NCBI GenBank assembly: GCA_030685235.1
Contig: MU839126.1
Location: 122,031 to 186,030, forward strand
DNA: 64,000 nucleotides
DNA from: Copromyces sp. CBS 386.78
Lineage: Eukaryota; Ascomycota; Sordariomycetes; Sordariales; Sordariaceae
Direction: 5' to 3'
The number at the start of each line of letters is the position of its first letter. Position 1 is the stretch's first letter. This document shows, in pieces, positions 38,005 through 49,456 of this stretch. The position numbers and the translations under genes were made by a program. Below the pieces are notes generated by a model. It had not been told where the DNA came from and made no database searches. It saw only the letters and a program-made list of their open reading frames with translations.

Positions 38005-40269
38005 ATGGATTTACCGCCCGTCAACCTCGCCGAGCTGCTCCGGCACCCCGATGATCTCGACAAGATCACCACCCTCAAGGCCGAGTTCATGCGGAAAAAG
38101 GCAGCCGTCGACTCCCAACTACGCAGCGGCTTGCGGGAGCAGCTCGAAACGACACAGGCCGGTATGAACGGCCTGTCCGAGGGGCAAAAGACGGTACAGC
38201 AGATCAAGGAGGAAATGATGAAAATCGACAAGATCTGTTCCGAGTCGCAAGACATGATCACCGACTTTGCGACCATCAACCTGGTGTCCCAAGCCCACCG
38301 CAACTTTGGCGCCGTCGAGACTATGCGCCACAACCTCGAAACTTTCAGCCAGCGCCTAGACACCATCGACAGGATGTTGAACGAGGACGACGAGGACCCC
38401 GAGAACATGCCCAACTTGCTGGCTATTCACTACGAGTTGACGCAGCTCCGTAATATCCGCGACGATGCTATCGAACAAATACAGAGAGGCGACGACCCGG
38501 GCCTGCAGTCTACATTGGAGGATTACTTTTCCCGGCTGGATAAGTACATCGAGTGGTTTGATGTAAATATCACTCTCGTGGCTATGAGTTTGATCAACCT
38601 GGTCATTGCGGACAACAACAGTTTGGTGGTGCGTTTTGCACTGATAATAGAGGCTGAGGAGAAGAGCGATCAGAGGGTTCTGGCGCTGCAGGAAGCATTG
38701 AAGGATCACAAGGAGATGGCCACGCGCTTCCAAAGCATAACCGACGGCGCCAAGACGGTCAGGGGCTACAAGGACAAGTTCTTGAAGGCTATCAAGACCT
38801 TTGCAGAGGATCAGTTCAAGGAGAGCAAGGAGAAGTTCTTGGGCGACCCGGATATGCTCGACAAGTCCCTAAAATGGTACTTCAACGACCTGAACGCCGT
38901 CAAGATTGGCATGGCACCACTTATGCCTAAGAAGTGGAAGATATTCAAGACATGGGCTACCATTTACCACGGCCTGATGCACGACTACCTTATTGCGCTA
39001 ATCGACGACCCGGAGACCAGCTCAGCACATACCCTAGCCATCATCAGCTGGCCTGAGGCATACTATCGCAAGATGACCAAGTTGGGCATGAAGCAGGACG
39101 AACTAACACCACATGTGATCGACAACCGCGAGGCAGAACTGGTGCGCGACTTCCGCGCCCTCATCATCAAGTTCCTCGACGAGTGGATCGACCGTATCTA
39201 CAAGCAAGAGTGCAAGGACTTTGCCGACCGCAACGTTGAGGGCGGAAACCTCGACCAGGACGAGTATGGATACTTCCGCACCAAGAACCTGGTCGATCTT
39301 TGGCGCATGCTTCGCGAGCAAGTCGATGCCGCGGGCAACTCGAAGCGCGCGGACGTCGTGGAAGGTGTCATCGACGCCATGTTCCAGCGCTTGCGCACCC
39401 GCCAGCAATCCTGCCAGAAGATGCTCGAGGACGAAGCGGCGCGGTACGAGTTGCAACCCCTACAAGGTCAACCGGAGCTGGATGGCTTCCAGCCGCTACA
39501 GGACTGGCTTGTAGCCACAGCCAACGACCAAATTGCCTGTATCGACGACAATGAGGACGAAGGCCGGATGGCGTACCTCTCCGACTTCCGGCGCAAGTTC
39601 AGCCCGCTCGTGTCGCCGCAGTACATGGACCGGGCCGAGACGGAGATCGCCGCTCTTCGCGACGGCTACGTCGACCTGAGCACGTGGTGCATGACCAAGT
39701 TCGCCCAACTGGTCTTCGCGGTCGACTTCCGCACCGTCATGCCGGACTTCTTCACGCCCCGGTGGTACACGACCAACGCCATGGCTTCCATGATCGCCAC
39801 CTTCGAGGAGTACGTGTCCGACTACAAGTTGGTGCTGCACCACTCGCTCGTCGACATCTTCATCGAGATCTTTGCCGAGGAGCTGCTGATCCGCTACCTG
39901 TCGTCGGTCCGCAACAAGGGCGCCAAGTTCCGCAGGCAGGATAACTTCCAGGACAAGATCTTTGACGACTTGTCCACCGCGTTCGACTTCTTCAACAACT
40001 TGCCCAACCCGGATGTGGGCAACGCCATCAAGGAGACGTGGCGCGTGTCGGAGCCGTTCTTGCAGCTGTTGACGGTCGATAAGGAGGCGGTTCCCGACGC
40101 GTTTGCCGAGTTCAAGAGCCAGTATTGGGACTTGCAGATTAGTTGGGTCGAGGCGGTGTTGAGGTCCAGAGATGACTTTGAGAGAAGCATGTTGAATGCG
40201 GTCAAGGCTAGGGCTGCCCAGATGGACGTTGTCAGAGGACCGGAGACCATCATGAGTAAGGTTAAATAA
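38005..40269 (+). CDS. sec6: Exocyst complex subunit Sec6
   Basis: One exon of 754 residues, close to the normal Sec6 length, with the start ATG after a CAAG context. The N-terminal region is a long helical coiled-coil (residues about 1-150: AELLRHPDDLDKITTLKAEF, KTVQQIKEEMMKIDKICSE, INLVSQAHRNF). Helical-bundle repeats follow to the end, as in the CATCHR/Sec6 fold (MIATFEEYVSDYKLVLHHSL, YLSSVRNKGAKFRR). Sec6 is a core part of the octameric exocyst, which tethers secretory vesicles to the plasma membrane at growing hyphal tips and septa and binds the t-SNARE Sec9. There are no frameshifts or missing parts. A possible poly(A) signal aataaa is at 40432. Confidence 0.95.
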   Translation: MDLPPVNLAELLRHPDDLDKITTLKAEFMRKKAAVDSQLRSGLREQLETTQAGMNGLSEGQKTVQQIKEEMMKIDKICSESQDMITDFATINLVSQAHRNFGAVETMRHNLETFSQRLDTIDRMLNEDDEDPENMPNLLAIHYELTQLRNIRDDAIEQIQRGDDPGLQSTLEDYFSRLDKYIEWFDVNITLVAMSLINLVIADNNSLVVRFALIIEAEEKSDQRVLALQEALKDHKEMATRFQSITDGAKTVRGYKDKFLKAIKTFAEDQFKESKEKFLGDPDMLDKSLKWYFNDLNAVKIGMAPLMPKKWKIFKTWATIYHGLMHDYLIALIDDPETSSAHTLAIISWPEAYYRKMTKLGMKQDELTPHVIDNREAELVRDFRALIIKFLDEWIDRIYKQECKDFADRNVEGGNLDQDEYGYFRTKNLVDLWRMLREQVDAAGNSKRADVVEGVIDAMFQRLRTRQQSCQKMLEDEAARYELQPLQGQPELDGFQPLQDWLVATANDQIACIDDNEDEGRMAYLSDFRRKFSPLVSPQYMDRAETEIAALRDGYVDLSTWCMTKFAQLVFAVDFRTVMPDFFTPRWYTTNAMASMIATFEEYVSDYKLVLHHSLVDIFIEIFAEELLIRYLSSVRNKGAKFRRQDNFQDKIFDDLSTAFDFFNNLPNPDVGNAIKETWRVSEPFLQLLTVDKEAVPDAFAEFKSQYWDLQISWVEAVLRSRDDFERSMLNAVKARAAQMDVVRGPETIMSKVK

Positions 40270-40927
40270 GGGTACTAGGCAGTGTTCCCGGTTGCAAGTA
40301 AATAAGTTTAATGATGGGAGGTTTCTTGAGGGCTGAGCTGAGGTGGGTAGGGAAGTTGGGAAGGGAGTTGGAAGTTCTATGCATACAATGATACCAGCTT
40401 CTGTAAGCTACGGCGAAGACATTTTGGGATGAATAAATAAGACAACTGAAGACCAGTCTAGTGCATAATGGTGGTTGTGTCCGTCACTTGAAATGCCGCC
40501 TCTAACATTGAGTCTAACTTCTATCATTCATACAACCACATAAAGGTTCTTCTTCAGAGTCCAAAATACGGCTCGCTAAGCTCGCCCTTCTTCTGGCTCA
40601 ACTAAACATGCAAAGCAAATGATGCAGATAGATACTACGCGACTGGTTCGCGTCTGAGGAGGTAAAAAAAATAGAAGCAATATACAAAGAACATTAACGT
40701 CCAACCACCACCACCACCGCCATCAAAAAATATGAAACAGCAGCAGCAGCAGCAACAACAACAACAACAACAACTCTGTATCTACAGTGTAGATAGTATG
40801 TAAAATATGTGCATAAGCATCATTAGCTCATGATAATAGTGCCCGTGACGTTCTGTGTCCCCGTCGTAGACCTCTTGTGTCGACTTGGTGTTTCTATGCT
40901 CTGTCGTGATATCCTTGTTGTACTGTA
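40270..40927. other. Convergent 3' flanks of sec6 and the PPR gene
   Basis: This is non-coding DNA with a possible polyadenylation signal (aataaa, 40432) for sec6 and a CAR-type microsatellite (40738-40773). No gene is seen. Confidence 0.55.
40738..40773. repeat. (CAG)5(CAA)7 microsatellite
   Basis: Twelve CAR triplets lie in the shared 3' flank, outside any coding sequence on this model. Confidence 0.9.
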
Positions 40928-43222
40928 TTACCATTTCTGCCTTCTCGAGCCATTGATCAGAAGGGAAGATAAGAAGTCCGCCATGAATAGCTCGTCCTTG
41001 TCGCTGAGCTCCCAGCGGGCCCTGAGTTGATTGTAGACTTCGACGACTCTGTCGGCGTCGGTGCACCGCATGAATGCGCGCAGGACCCAAATGACCAGCC
41101 AGGTCTTGATCTCGATGCCTGGCCGGTCGACACCCCATTCTTTCTTTGGTGGATAGTCCTCCTCTTCGTATTCGTAGGGTAGTTCGGCTTCGTCGTCGTA
41201 GATTTCAGGGTGGTGTTCTTCCTGGATATCCTCTTCCTGAACCTGAGCTGGCTCAGCTGACTCATGATTGTGGTCTTCTTGAGCATGATCATCTTTAAAT
41301 GATTCCTCCTCAGCTGGTGGAGGAGCCGAGTGATGGACAAGTGTCCTTCCAGCGTCGATGCCCTCTAGCAGGGCCGAAAAGATTGATTCTAACCGCTTCG
41401 CGCTCCATGCAGAAGTTGGGTAACCCCCATGACGGTCAAAAGCCCTGAACAAAACCTTGAAGATGGAGCCGTGAACTGGAATGTCGAACAGCTTCATCTC
41501 GTCGATGTACTTGGCCACGCGAGAGAGATCTCCGCAACCAACACCGTAATACTTAACCAGGATACTGTACGTCCGAAGGTTTGGATGCATCGGCACCATC
41601 TCTTGAAAGCTGTGTTGCAACTCGGGAGCTTTCTTTGCAACCCGAGCCATCATCTTCAGCGACTGTGTGATGGCGCGATCGCTGGCATAACTCCGAGCCG
41701 GGAACGGTACCTTGGACCACTTCGCGATAGAAGCCACCATGCGTGTATATATGCGCTCGACCGCTGCTTCCTCGCCCGATCGCAACAGTCCAGATATGAC
41801 GGCATTGAGGACAACCGTGTCGATCATCTCGCCTGCCTCTACCATCTCACGAAACGCGGCGCGCAGTCCACCCGTCTCCCTCTTAAGGCCAAAGAAATGG
41901 ATCAAGCTCACGTGGTGATAGCGGTTGAAATAGTGCCCGCGGCTGACCATTTCTTGGTAAATCATTTCGGCGAGGGTGAAGTTGCCGGCTTTGGAAGCCA
42001 CGTCAAAGAGAATGTTGAAGGTCACCTCGGTCGCCTTAATGCCAGCGTCGACTTCCATTTCGCGCCATAGTCTCATGGCAGACTGCGCCTGGGTTTCGGT
42101 GACAGTGCCAACATATCGACTTGCGAAAGAGATGGCGCAGTTCCACTCCCCTGCCGTCAAGGGCATGCTGCAGTTCCTCACATCCGCTATGACGGCGAAG
42201 TATCGCAGCATGGACTTGGAGTTTCTCCGCTGGGGCTGCCCTAGTGCTTTGAGGAGCTGATGTCGCAACCGACCATTGATGTAGGGCATGCGCGGTTCCG
42301 GCAGTTGTTGGTAGAGGTCGTAGATAGTGTCAAGGTCAACCTTGTGTGGCGTGCGCAGCCGCACGAGCACAGCAAATCTGAGATCGCTCAGTGTACGTTG
42401 GCCCTCCTCGTCCCATAGACCAACCACTTCGTCCGGGCCTGGATATTCGTAGTCATCTGCATTTTGTACGAAGGTGAACCGGGGCCTGTCAGCGGGCGCA
42501 TAGTTGTGCATGTAAGGGTCGCGAATGAACTTGAGGTGGTCTTCGACCGTTCCATCTAGACCATGATAGGGATCTACCAGTTCAAGCAGCTCTTCTTTGC
42601 TAAGGTGACCGGGCTTTACATTGTGGGACTCGGGCGGCTCTTGTGATTGTGGGTTTGCGCCCGAGGGGGGTTCGGTCGGAGGATCGTCTTGTAGCGCGGA
42701 TGGGGCCGAGAATACGGAGTCGGCGGCGGGCTTCTGATGGGCACTGGGTTCGGTGGCGGCTGCAGCAACGGGCTCGGGTTCGGGCTCAGGCTGAGGGACC
42801 GGGGCTGCCGCCGCCGCCGCCGTGTGGCTCTTCTTCTGGGGAGCGGAGACGGAATAGCGGAAGAAGTTGGAGTCGAGGGCTCGTCTGCTGGTCGTGCCGG
42901 ACAGACTGGTGGGAGTGGCTCGCAGGGATGAGGTGGTCAGTAGCGGGCAACCGGTGGAGCCTCGTATGGGTCTCCTCGCGGCCCCGTCGACAAGGCCACT
43001 TTGTGAGCGCCAGCCGCCATGGAAGCGCCGTCGTTGTTGTGCTGGGCCGAGGCCTGCTGTCGCAACCTGTCTTCTTCGTCCGCTGCCTTGGTCACCGAGC
43101 TGTGAAGTGGTGGTGGCAGCAATGGCGGTTGCGGAGGCGGCAATGGCAGACCAATTCCACGACGGACGATGCCAGAAGATGGTGCCGCATATCGACCCGT
43201 CAAATCGGCTGGAGACTTTCAT
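40928..43222 (-). CDS. Pentatricopeptide-repeat (PPR) protein, probably mitochondrial
   Basis: A single exon of 764 residues from the ATG at 43222; the frame is open a further 48 codons upstream but without an ATG. The first ~140 residues are Arg/Ser/Ala-rich with few acids, consistent with a mitochondrial presequence, followed by Ala/Pro/Glu low complexity (PQPEPEPEPVAAAA). From about residue 340 there are degenerate helical repeats of PPR type (EWNCAISFASRY, TFNILFDVASKAGNFTLAEMIYQEM, VVLNAVISGLLRSGEEAAVERIYTRM, RTYSILVKYYGVG), then an acidic stretch near residues 640-690. PPR proteins bind organellar RNA and act in its processing or translation. The RNA target cannot be predicted from this sequence. 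Confidence 0.82.
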   Translation of the reverse strand: MKVSSRFDGSICGTIFWHRPSWNWSAIAASATAIAATTTSQLGDQGSGRRRQVATAGLGPAQQRRRFHGGWRSQSGLVDGAARRPIRGSTGCPLLTTSSLRATPTSLSGTTSRRALDSNFFRYSVSAPQKKSHTAAAAAAPVPQPEPEPEPVAAAATEPSAHQKPAADSVFSAPSALQDDPPTEPPSGANPQSQEPPESHNVKPGHLSKEELLELVDPYHGLDGTVEDHLKFIRDPYMHNYAPADRPRFTFVQNADDYEYPGPDEVVGLWDEEGQRTLSDLRFAVLVRLRTPHKVDLDTIYDLYQQLPEPRMPYINGRLRHQLLKALGQPQRRNSKSMLRYFAVIADVRNCSMPLTAGEWNCAISFASRYVGTVTETQAQSAMRLWREMEVDAGIKATEVTFNILFDVASKAGNFTLAEMIYQEMVSRGHYFNRYHHVSLIHFFGLKRETGGLRAAFREMVEAGEMIDTVVLNAVISGLLRSGEEAAVERIYTRMVASIAKWSKVPFPARSYASDRAITQSLKMMARVAKKAPELQHSFQEMVPMHPNLRTYSILVKYYGVGCGDLSRVAKYIDEMKLFDIPVHGSIFKVLFRAFDRHGGYPTSAWSAKRLESIFSALLEGIDAGRTLVHHSAPPPAEEESFKDDHAQEDHNHESAEPAQVQEEDIQEEHHPEIYDDEAELPYEYEEEDYPPKKEWGVDRPGIEIKTWLVIWVLRAFMRCTDADRVVEVYNQLRARWELSDKDELFMADFLSSLLINGSRRQKW

Positions 43223-44167
43223 GAGCTGCCGTCGTCCAACATGATGGCCTGCCCATTCAGCCAACCCCTTCTTCCTTGCCTTTTCTGCACGAGTTCCGGC
43301 CGCAGTTTTCGATGGAGGAGAACTCTGACGAAATGCGATCACCGTGCCCGTCGGCGGTCGTCGCAAGCTGCTGGCTGTTGGGCACTCGATGCGGTCGCGG
43401 TTACTGGCGAATTGGATCGCAAACAGGTCGAATTGGTCAGGGCGTCAGGTCCGTCGAGGGCGGGGAAAAGTATGGGGAGAATGGGGAAGAACTCGAGTCA
43501 TGAAGTGAGGAAGGAAACTGGGGTGGGGTGGACGACGCGATAAATGAGAAAAAGTTGGGGTACATGGACAGTGAGAGGCACAGCTTCAGGTACCTTGCCG
43601 TGAGCGGCACCCCTGCCTCCAAGTGCAGTGGAAGAAAGAGGGGAACATAGTGGATCTCTCCGAGTCCAGTCTCCACCCGGGCTCCAGAGCTTCTGTTATC
43701 GATAAGCGCCTAGCCAGGTACCTTGGTCGCTCAATGGCGGGGAGGGGAACAATCTTTTTGCCGGGCACGTCCTCCCAAATTGCTCGCTCGCGGCAAGGCG
43801 GACAGCAGGTCGCGCGGGCTGCCGGCAACAAGCTCGTGTCTCCAAAGTCCAAATGGAAGGCACAGCCCCACTTTTCTGGACAAAGCCTAGCAAACAGCGA
43901 TAACGAATTAACGATAGGTTTGGCGGTTGAGGGATTCCAGCGCAGTGGTGTCCATATCATCATTACCTACCTTAACACAGGTATACACACCCCGTAACTT
44001 CGCAGCCTTGCCTTTTGCCTTGGGAGGGAAGCTGAGGGACGAAAAGACCGCCGAATCCGCCAATGGTCCTCTCTGATCTCAACTAACACCACCGCCGCCC
44101 TCGATTGTTTCCAGTAATTCCCTCCACAACCTTGACTCCCGAACGCCGCCAGCGACGACCGGACAAT
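43223..44167. other. Divergent promoter between PPR (-) and mS23 (+) genes
   Basis: Two mitochondrial-type genes share this 945-bp interval. The motif aggtacctt occurs at 43588 and 43716 and ttacctaccttaa at 43963. No coding frame is recognised. Confidence 0.55.
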
Positions 44168-44984
44168 ATGGGCAAGGGGCGCGTCTTCCAGGCCGCAAAG
44201 GTCTACCAGAGGGCTGCCGAGGCTGCTGCCACCAACGTGGTCGCTGGCCTGCCACCACGGAACCCACCATTGTGGCTCAAGGCCCTCGAGTCCATCCCCC
44301 CCGCCGAGATCAACACCAGGCCGTATCCCATCCAGCACTCTCCGCCGAACCCGCGAGTGCGCAAGCCACGCAACCTGTGGAGGCCCACCAAGATCGTCTA
44401 CCCCGAAGATGAGTTGCGCCGCGACTTCTACCGCGACCACCCTTGGGAGTTGGCCAGGCCTAGGATGATTATCGAGTTGGATGGCAAGGACGCCCGTTTC
44501 CTTAACTGGTCCCAGGGCCTCAGGCAACGCGGCATGCCTTTGTCCGGCGAGAGGTACGTTGTTGGAAGGGCGCATTGCGCATAGCGCAAAACAGGACAGG
44601 CGGATGGGCATGGAAATCGGATACTAACCCCTGTGCGCAAACTATAGTGTCGTTCAACGTCAGCTCTGGCTCATGGAGAACCAGGGCATGACCAAGCAGG
44701 AAGCCTACGACAAGGCGCGCCACGAGTTCTACAAGTTGAGGCAGCTGGAGCAGATGGAGCGCAGGATAGCCGTCGAGGAGGCCCGCATGGTTGGTGGCTA
44801 CTTTGGCAAGGACCTTCTGCGTGTCGGCATGGAGCTCGAGGACAAGAACTATGAAAACTGGAAGAAGTGGGCTACAGGCGAGATCGCCCGCCTGGATTCT
44901 GCCAGGACTTCCGCGTACTCCAACGTTGTCGACAACTCTGCGCTCGAGGGATCCGAGGAGGATGAGCTGCTCGCGCAGTCTTAA
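44168..44984 (+). CDS. rsm25: Mitochondrial small-subunit ribosomal protein mS23 (Rsm25)
   Basis: Exons 44168-44553 and 44648-44984 (94-bp intron with a consensus TACTAAC branch) give 240 residues. The N-terminal half carries the conserved block [28 protein letters not shown] and [15 protein letters not shown], then [17 protein letters not shown]. The C-terminal half is a charged coiled-coil ([22 protein letters not shown]). This matches fungal Rsm25/mS23 of the 37S mitoribosomal subunit. As in many mitoribosomal proteins the extreme N-terminus (MGKGRVFQ) itself must serve for import, since no cleavable presequence is obvious. Confidence 0.9.
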
Positions 44985-45165
44985 GGGACAAGAGTTGGAG
45001 TCAAAACGGGAGGGAGTGGTATACCGTGGTTGATACCCATCCGTGTCTGGGAAAAGAAGACGCCGGCCCACTCGTGTACAACTGTAAGAATACCACGTCT
45101 CTTCGCACATATATAGAGGGAAAGAGACTTTGTACAAGTACATGTGGTCCAGGAAGCCCTGCCGC

Positions 45166-46182
45166 CTATTTTCGTAGAAACCCGGCAGACACCGGCCCGA
45201 TATACTGACTGCCCTTGAATATCCTTGCCAGACTCTCGTGCTGCACTCCGACAACATCAGCAATACCTGTTTTCAAGAACAGCTTCCCCGTCAGACTCAT
45301 CGTCTTGGACCTGGCCCAGGTCTCGATGTACACCATCTTGGCCCTGTTCTCCGGCACGAGGTAGAATATCTTGAGCAAGTGGGCCACAAGACTAACAATA
45401 TAGCCGTTGGCAGGCCCATTTGTGACGATCAGATGCGGGTATTTGAAGTCCTTTGCATTTCCCTTTGTCGACCGCAAGTTAGGCATCCGTGTGAGAGCGT
45501 TGGCGGCATGCAAGGCGGATATGAGGCAGGTAAAAGGTGCCGTATAAAGCGGCTGATGGACCTTGCGAGCACGACGGATCAAAAAGATATCAGACGTGCC
45601 TGCTCGAGCATCTTCTCCGGGATAGGCGCCCTTGATAGTCGATTCCAGAAGCCGGGCCTTGGCGAGGGACGAAGTGTCTCCAGTGGAGATGATGTACCGC
45701 CGGTGCATGTTTGCCTGGCCACGAAATGACTGCTTGATGGTCTCCATCATCTCAGCAGTGTGCCCGCCAGAGCCGAGTATGTATGTGACGTAGACGGCAG
45801 GGAGAGAAGTAGTGTCGGGCACTTGCGCGTCCACGGCACTGGTCTGGGGCGCATTGCTGGCGACGAGCCAACTGCCACCTGATGGCCTTTGACGCCGCCC
45901 TATGACTTCAAAGTGCCGGTAGACTATGAAGGTAGCAAGCGCTACCCCGAGGGTGACGACGAAGGTGATGAGCCATAACCATGAGAGGCTGGAGAGGAGA
46001 AGCCCAGTTGCGGTAGAAGATGCAGTACCTCCAACAAATAAGGCTGCTGTCAAGTTGATGCCGCTCAAGCTCTCGATCTGTAACTGGGGGTAGGTCTCAG
46101 CTCTGATGTCGGGCTTTGGCTCTGGACTGTTGTGTAGTTCTTCCTTGCCCGCCAGGACGGACACTGAAGTACTAGGGGCCAT
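45166..46182 (-). CDS. alg14: Alg14, membrane anchor of the UDP-GlcNAc transferase
   Basis: A single exon of 338 residues starts at the only in-frame ATG upstream of the domain. A hydrophobic span at about 66-88 (LSWLWLITFVVTLGVALATFIVY) anchors it in the ER. The Alg14 domain begins about residue 129 (AVYVTYILGSGGHTAEMM, with GSGGHTAEM at 137-145). RRYIISTGDTSS, PHLIVTNGPANG, KMVYIETWARSKTMSLTGKL and a C-terminal ARIFKGSQYIGPVSAGF follow. Alg14 recruits Alg13 to the ER membrane, and together they add the second GlcNAc to dolichol-PP-GlcNAc in N-glycan synthesis. The N-terminal ~60 residues are longer than in yeast. It is convergent with mS23, with a 181-bp gap. Confidence 0.94.
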   Translation of the reverse strand: MAPSTSVSVLAGKEELHNSPEPKPDIRAETYPQLQIESLSGINLTAALFVGGTASSTATGLLLSSLSWLWLITFVVTLGVALATFIVYRHFEVIGRRQRPSGGSWLVASNAPQTSAVDAQVPDTTSLPAVYVTYILGSGGHTAEMMETIKQSFRGQANMHRRYIISTGDTSSLAKARLLESTIKGAYPGEDARAGTSDIFLIRRARKVHQPLYTAPFTCLISALHAANALTRMPNLRSTKGNAKDFKYPHLIVTNGPANGYIVSLVAHLLKIFYLVPENRAKMVYIETWARSKTMSLTGKLFLKTGIADVVGVQHESLARIFKGSQYIGPVSAGFLRK

Positions 46183-47203
46183 TTTGAAACCGACTGATAT
46201 GCCCCCAAGGTTTCTCTTATGGTCTATAGTAGTATTAGTGTTGAATTCCTTGAATGTTGAAGCCGGGTATATGATGTTGTCACCTCGTGGAATCTTCTGA
46301 ATGTGTTTCGTTTCGAGATTTCCTAAGTCATGCCTTCCCAAATAAAGGGGCTAGATAAACAACAACAAAAGAGGGGGCTTGATGTAACAAGGAGCAGCTG
46401 TCGTTTTTCCCCAGGCCACGTTCACAACCCAGTTGCCGTCTCAAAGTGAACTTGCTGGACTCGCCCATTTGATTGCCATGATTGGCACAATGTGTCTGGA
46501 GTTAAGCGTGGTGTATGATCGCCCAAGACCAAGAGCAAGATATATGACACTAAGATGAAACCCTTTGAATCGTATGTGGAAAGATGACAATAAAGGCGAC
46601 GGGAATGTCACTTTTTAGGTACGGGACGCGAAATGAAGCTTGGGCCAACGGAAACCCCTGAAAGAGAGAAAACACACCCCTGATGATCTGCCGAATGGCG
46701 GAATGACGACGGTGGCCCCACTGGTGCAACGGGAGATCCCACGACCGCCTACGGGACAGGCAGCTTGGCACTTGCCCCAGGGCCGCGGGTTGGGCGCATT
46801 TGGCGGCTCAGGCCGCTAAAAAGTTGATCGACCGCCTGGCAGAATGGACGGCCAGAAAGCGGGAAGCTTGATGTCAAGAGAGAGAGAGAGAGAGCTCCTT
46901 CTTCGCAAAGGTGAGTCGCATGTCGCTTCCAGTTCCATTTCATCTTGGAACCATTGACCGGTTGACAACCTGAACCTTTCACCACTTGGACGACCTCTGA
47001 TCGAACAATCACCTATAAAAGAAGGAACCACCCACGACAAAACTGAGTTCTTTGCTTCGGATACCTGCGATTATCGTCAGCGGTGGGGAACACATTTGAA
47101 GGAAGCTTTGCCAGTGTCGCAAAGAAGGGCATCGCGCCGCTTTCTGGAAACCGATCGCAACCAGCAATGGGCATCGCGTGAACGCGCGCAACCAGCCGAA
47201 GAG
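46183..47203. other. Divergent promoter between alg14 (-) and the Ima1-like gene (+)
   Basis: This is 1 kb of non-coding DNA with an (AG)9 tract at 46877-46894. No coding frame is recognised. Confidence 0.55.
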
Positions 47204-49456
47204 ATGCCCAGACTAAACCGGACTCGATACTTAACATGTTTCTATTGTGGCCGAAAGACCTCGACACCATGGGATAGCTCCATTCGCAACTTTGAGTGTC
47301 GAAACTGCGACGCGACGAACTACCTTGATGGCGTAGGTCTCCCTGTCGTCTTGTATCTATCCAGCGTACCTGACTGGCGCATATTGTACCTACTTACTAA
47401 CTTGTTCTCTTTATTCTGCTAGAACGGCGACATTACCGATCCTCCTGTAGCGACCGAGCACGAAGCAAGTCCTGCCATATTTGCCACGACGCGAGCTACC
47501 TCACCCACCGTCGGTTCTTCGAGCGCCAGCGTCTTTTGCAACAAGTGTCTGGCCAACCAGGACAAGCTCCGAGCTATCCTCGCCCAATATCTTCCGGACC
47601 CCGACGACGAAGAATACGAAGAGCGATGTAGGAACATATACAAGTTCCGACGATTACAAGAGCGCCTCTATCCCCAAATGTGCGCCGAATGTGAACCGCG
47701 CGTCCAGAAGAAACTAGGCGAAGCCGCTTACACGGCAAAAACCGATGTCTTACTCCGGATGATTGAGAGAAGCAACAAGCAGCGACAGCAAGTTACAGGA
47801 TGGAGTTGGCTGAACGTCTTCGATTCTCTGGGAAGGTGGCTACGGACTGCTAGCTTGGTGCTTCAGCTCCTTTGGCATCTCTCCATAATGCTCATGCTGT
47901 TCAAGGCGACCATCATAACGCGGTTGGGTGAAACGCCGAATCCATGGGCTCTGAGAGCTGTGAATAGTTGTTTTTGGGTTTTCAACGTTCTGCCGTCAAC
48001 CGACCGGTTGAGTGGTTGGAGTCTCACTACCGCGATCCTAAGCGTCTGGTGGAATCCACGGTATCCCCAGCTACACCGAGGCTTTACAAAACACATAACT
48101 GGGTTCAGAGCTTGGTACATGTACCAGGTCATTCTGGTCTTTATGCGATTCTGGGTTAGGAGGCTACCCATTTTAGCCGGCCCTGAGCAAGCAGACCTGA
48201 ATATGCCAGCAGCTGCGCATGTCTTTTGGGCCGGTTTTGCTCTTCTTGTAAGTCATCTTGACCCCTTCGCTCAAATCACGACTAACATATGTTGCTAGGT
48301 TCATTTCCTCGCCCCTCGCGCTATCCGTATCGACATGGCGCCCCTGTTTGGAAACACCTCTAAACCATCCGCACCACAAGGCAGATCTGTAACACAACCA
48401 TCTACACACCGGCCGACAACGGCAAATACGGCGGCAGCAGCGACGGGTCCGAGACGATCAGAAAGACTAAGGAAGCCTTCGGCACAGTTACTTGCCGCGC
48501 GACCTACATTCTCATCGTCACTGGCACCGGCCGCAGCTCCAGCGCCAGCGCCAGCGCCAGCGCCAGCGCCGGCTCCGGTTACGACACCAGATGAAAAGCC
48601 AGACGAAATCAAAGTCATGGTTGACTTGCTGGATGAGATCGTTAATGGCCCATCCAGCCCGGCCTCCCCAACACCCTCACTAGACCATTCGCCATTCTTC
48701 GTGCCACGGGTAGGAAGGTCTAATGTTCCGGCCACTCCTGGGTCTCCATTCTCACCAACACCAACACCACGCCGCTTTGGTACTGGCGTTGGCACTGGCA
48801 CTAGCGGTGCCCCTTCGTTCTCGTCTCTTGGTCCAGCTGCCAACACAAGGTCGGCAGCGGCTGCTTACACACAGGAAATGGATTGGACGCCTACTCAGTC
48901 ACAGTACCGCGCCTTCCAAACCGTCGGCCAGCGGCAAAACCAAGGTTTTAACGAAGCTCCTACCGACGAGAACAAGGGGCCCTTCTGGTACCGTGTACCA
49001 CCCGCGCCAACAGCGCCCGCTCAGAGGCTGAACAACTACCTTACCAAACAACCACGCATCATCTCTTCTCGCAACACAGCGCCTCGGCCAGGCACAGGGA
49101 TACCATCCTTTGGAAGTACTGCGCTCGTCAACACCCCGCAGAAACAGATTCTCGGGAGGACCAATGGTAACGATCATATGACCATGACTATGAGGAGAGA
49201 CGCTGGGGAGGATACGGGAATCGATCCTACCCCGGAACGGGTCGCTTTTGCGCCGCCCACATTCTTTGTACCTCCGCCGCAGAACGATCCCAGGAACTCG
49301 CTCTCCGAAATGCTAGGTCGTAGTTTTAGCCTGAGTCAAGAGGAGGAGGGGCAGCGGGAGGCGGAGAGGGAGGAGGCTGAGAAGAATAAGGGTTGGTTCG
49401 GTGGCGGGTTGCTTACGTTTAGGTCGACGACACCTGCGAAGAAAAAGGACCAGTGA
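47204..49456 (+). CDS. ima1: Ima1-like inner nuclear membrane protein
   Basis: Exons 47204-47332, 47423-48247 and 48299-49456 give 703 residues; both introns have good donors, and the second has ACTAAC. Four CxxC pairs are visible: Cys12/15, 32/35, 82/85 and 130/133, forming the zinc-binding Ima1 N-terminal domain. Several membrane segments follow (SLVLQLLWHLSIMLMLF, AWYMYQVILVFMRFWV, AAAHVFWAGFALLVHFLAP). The C-terminal ~340 residues are a Ser/Pro/Thr-rich tail with an (AP)n run encoded by gccagc hexamers near 48541-48572. It matches S. pombe Ima1 and animal Samp1/NET5 (TMEM201), which link the inner nuclear membrane to heterochromatin and the cytoskeleton. The function is inferred from the family. 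Confidence 0.85.
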
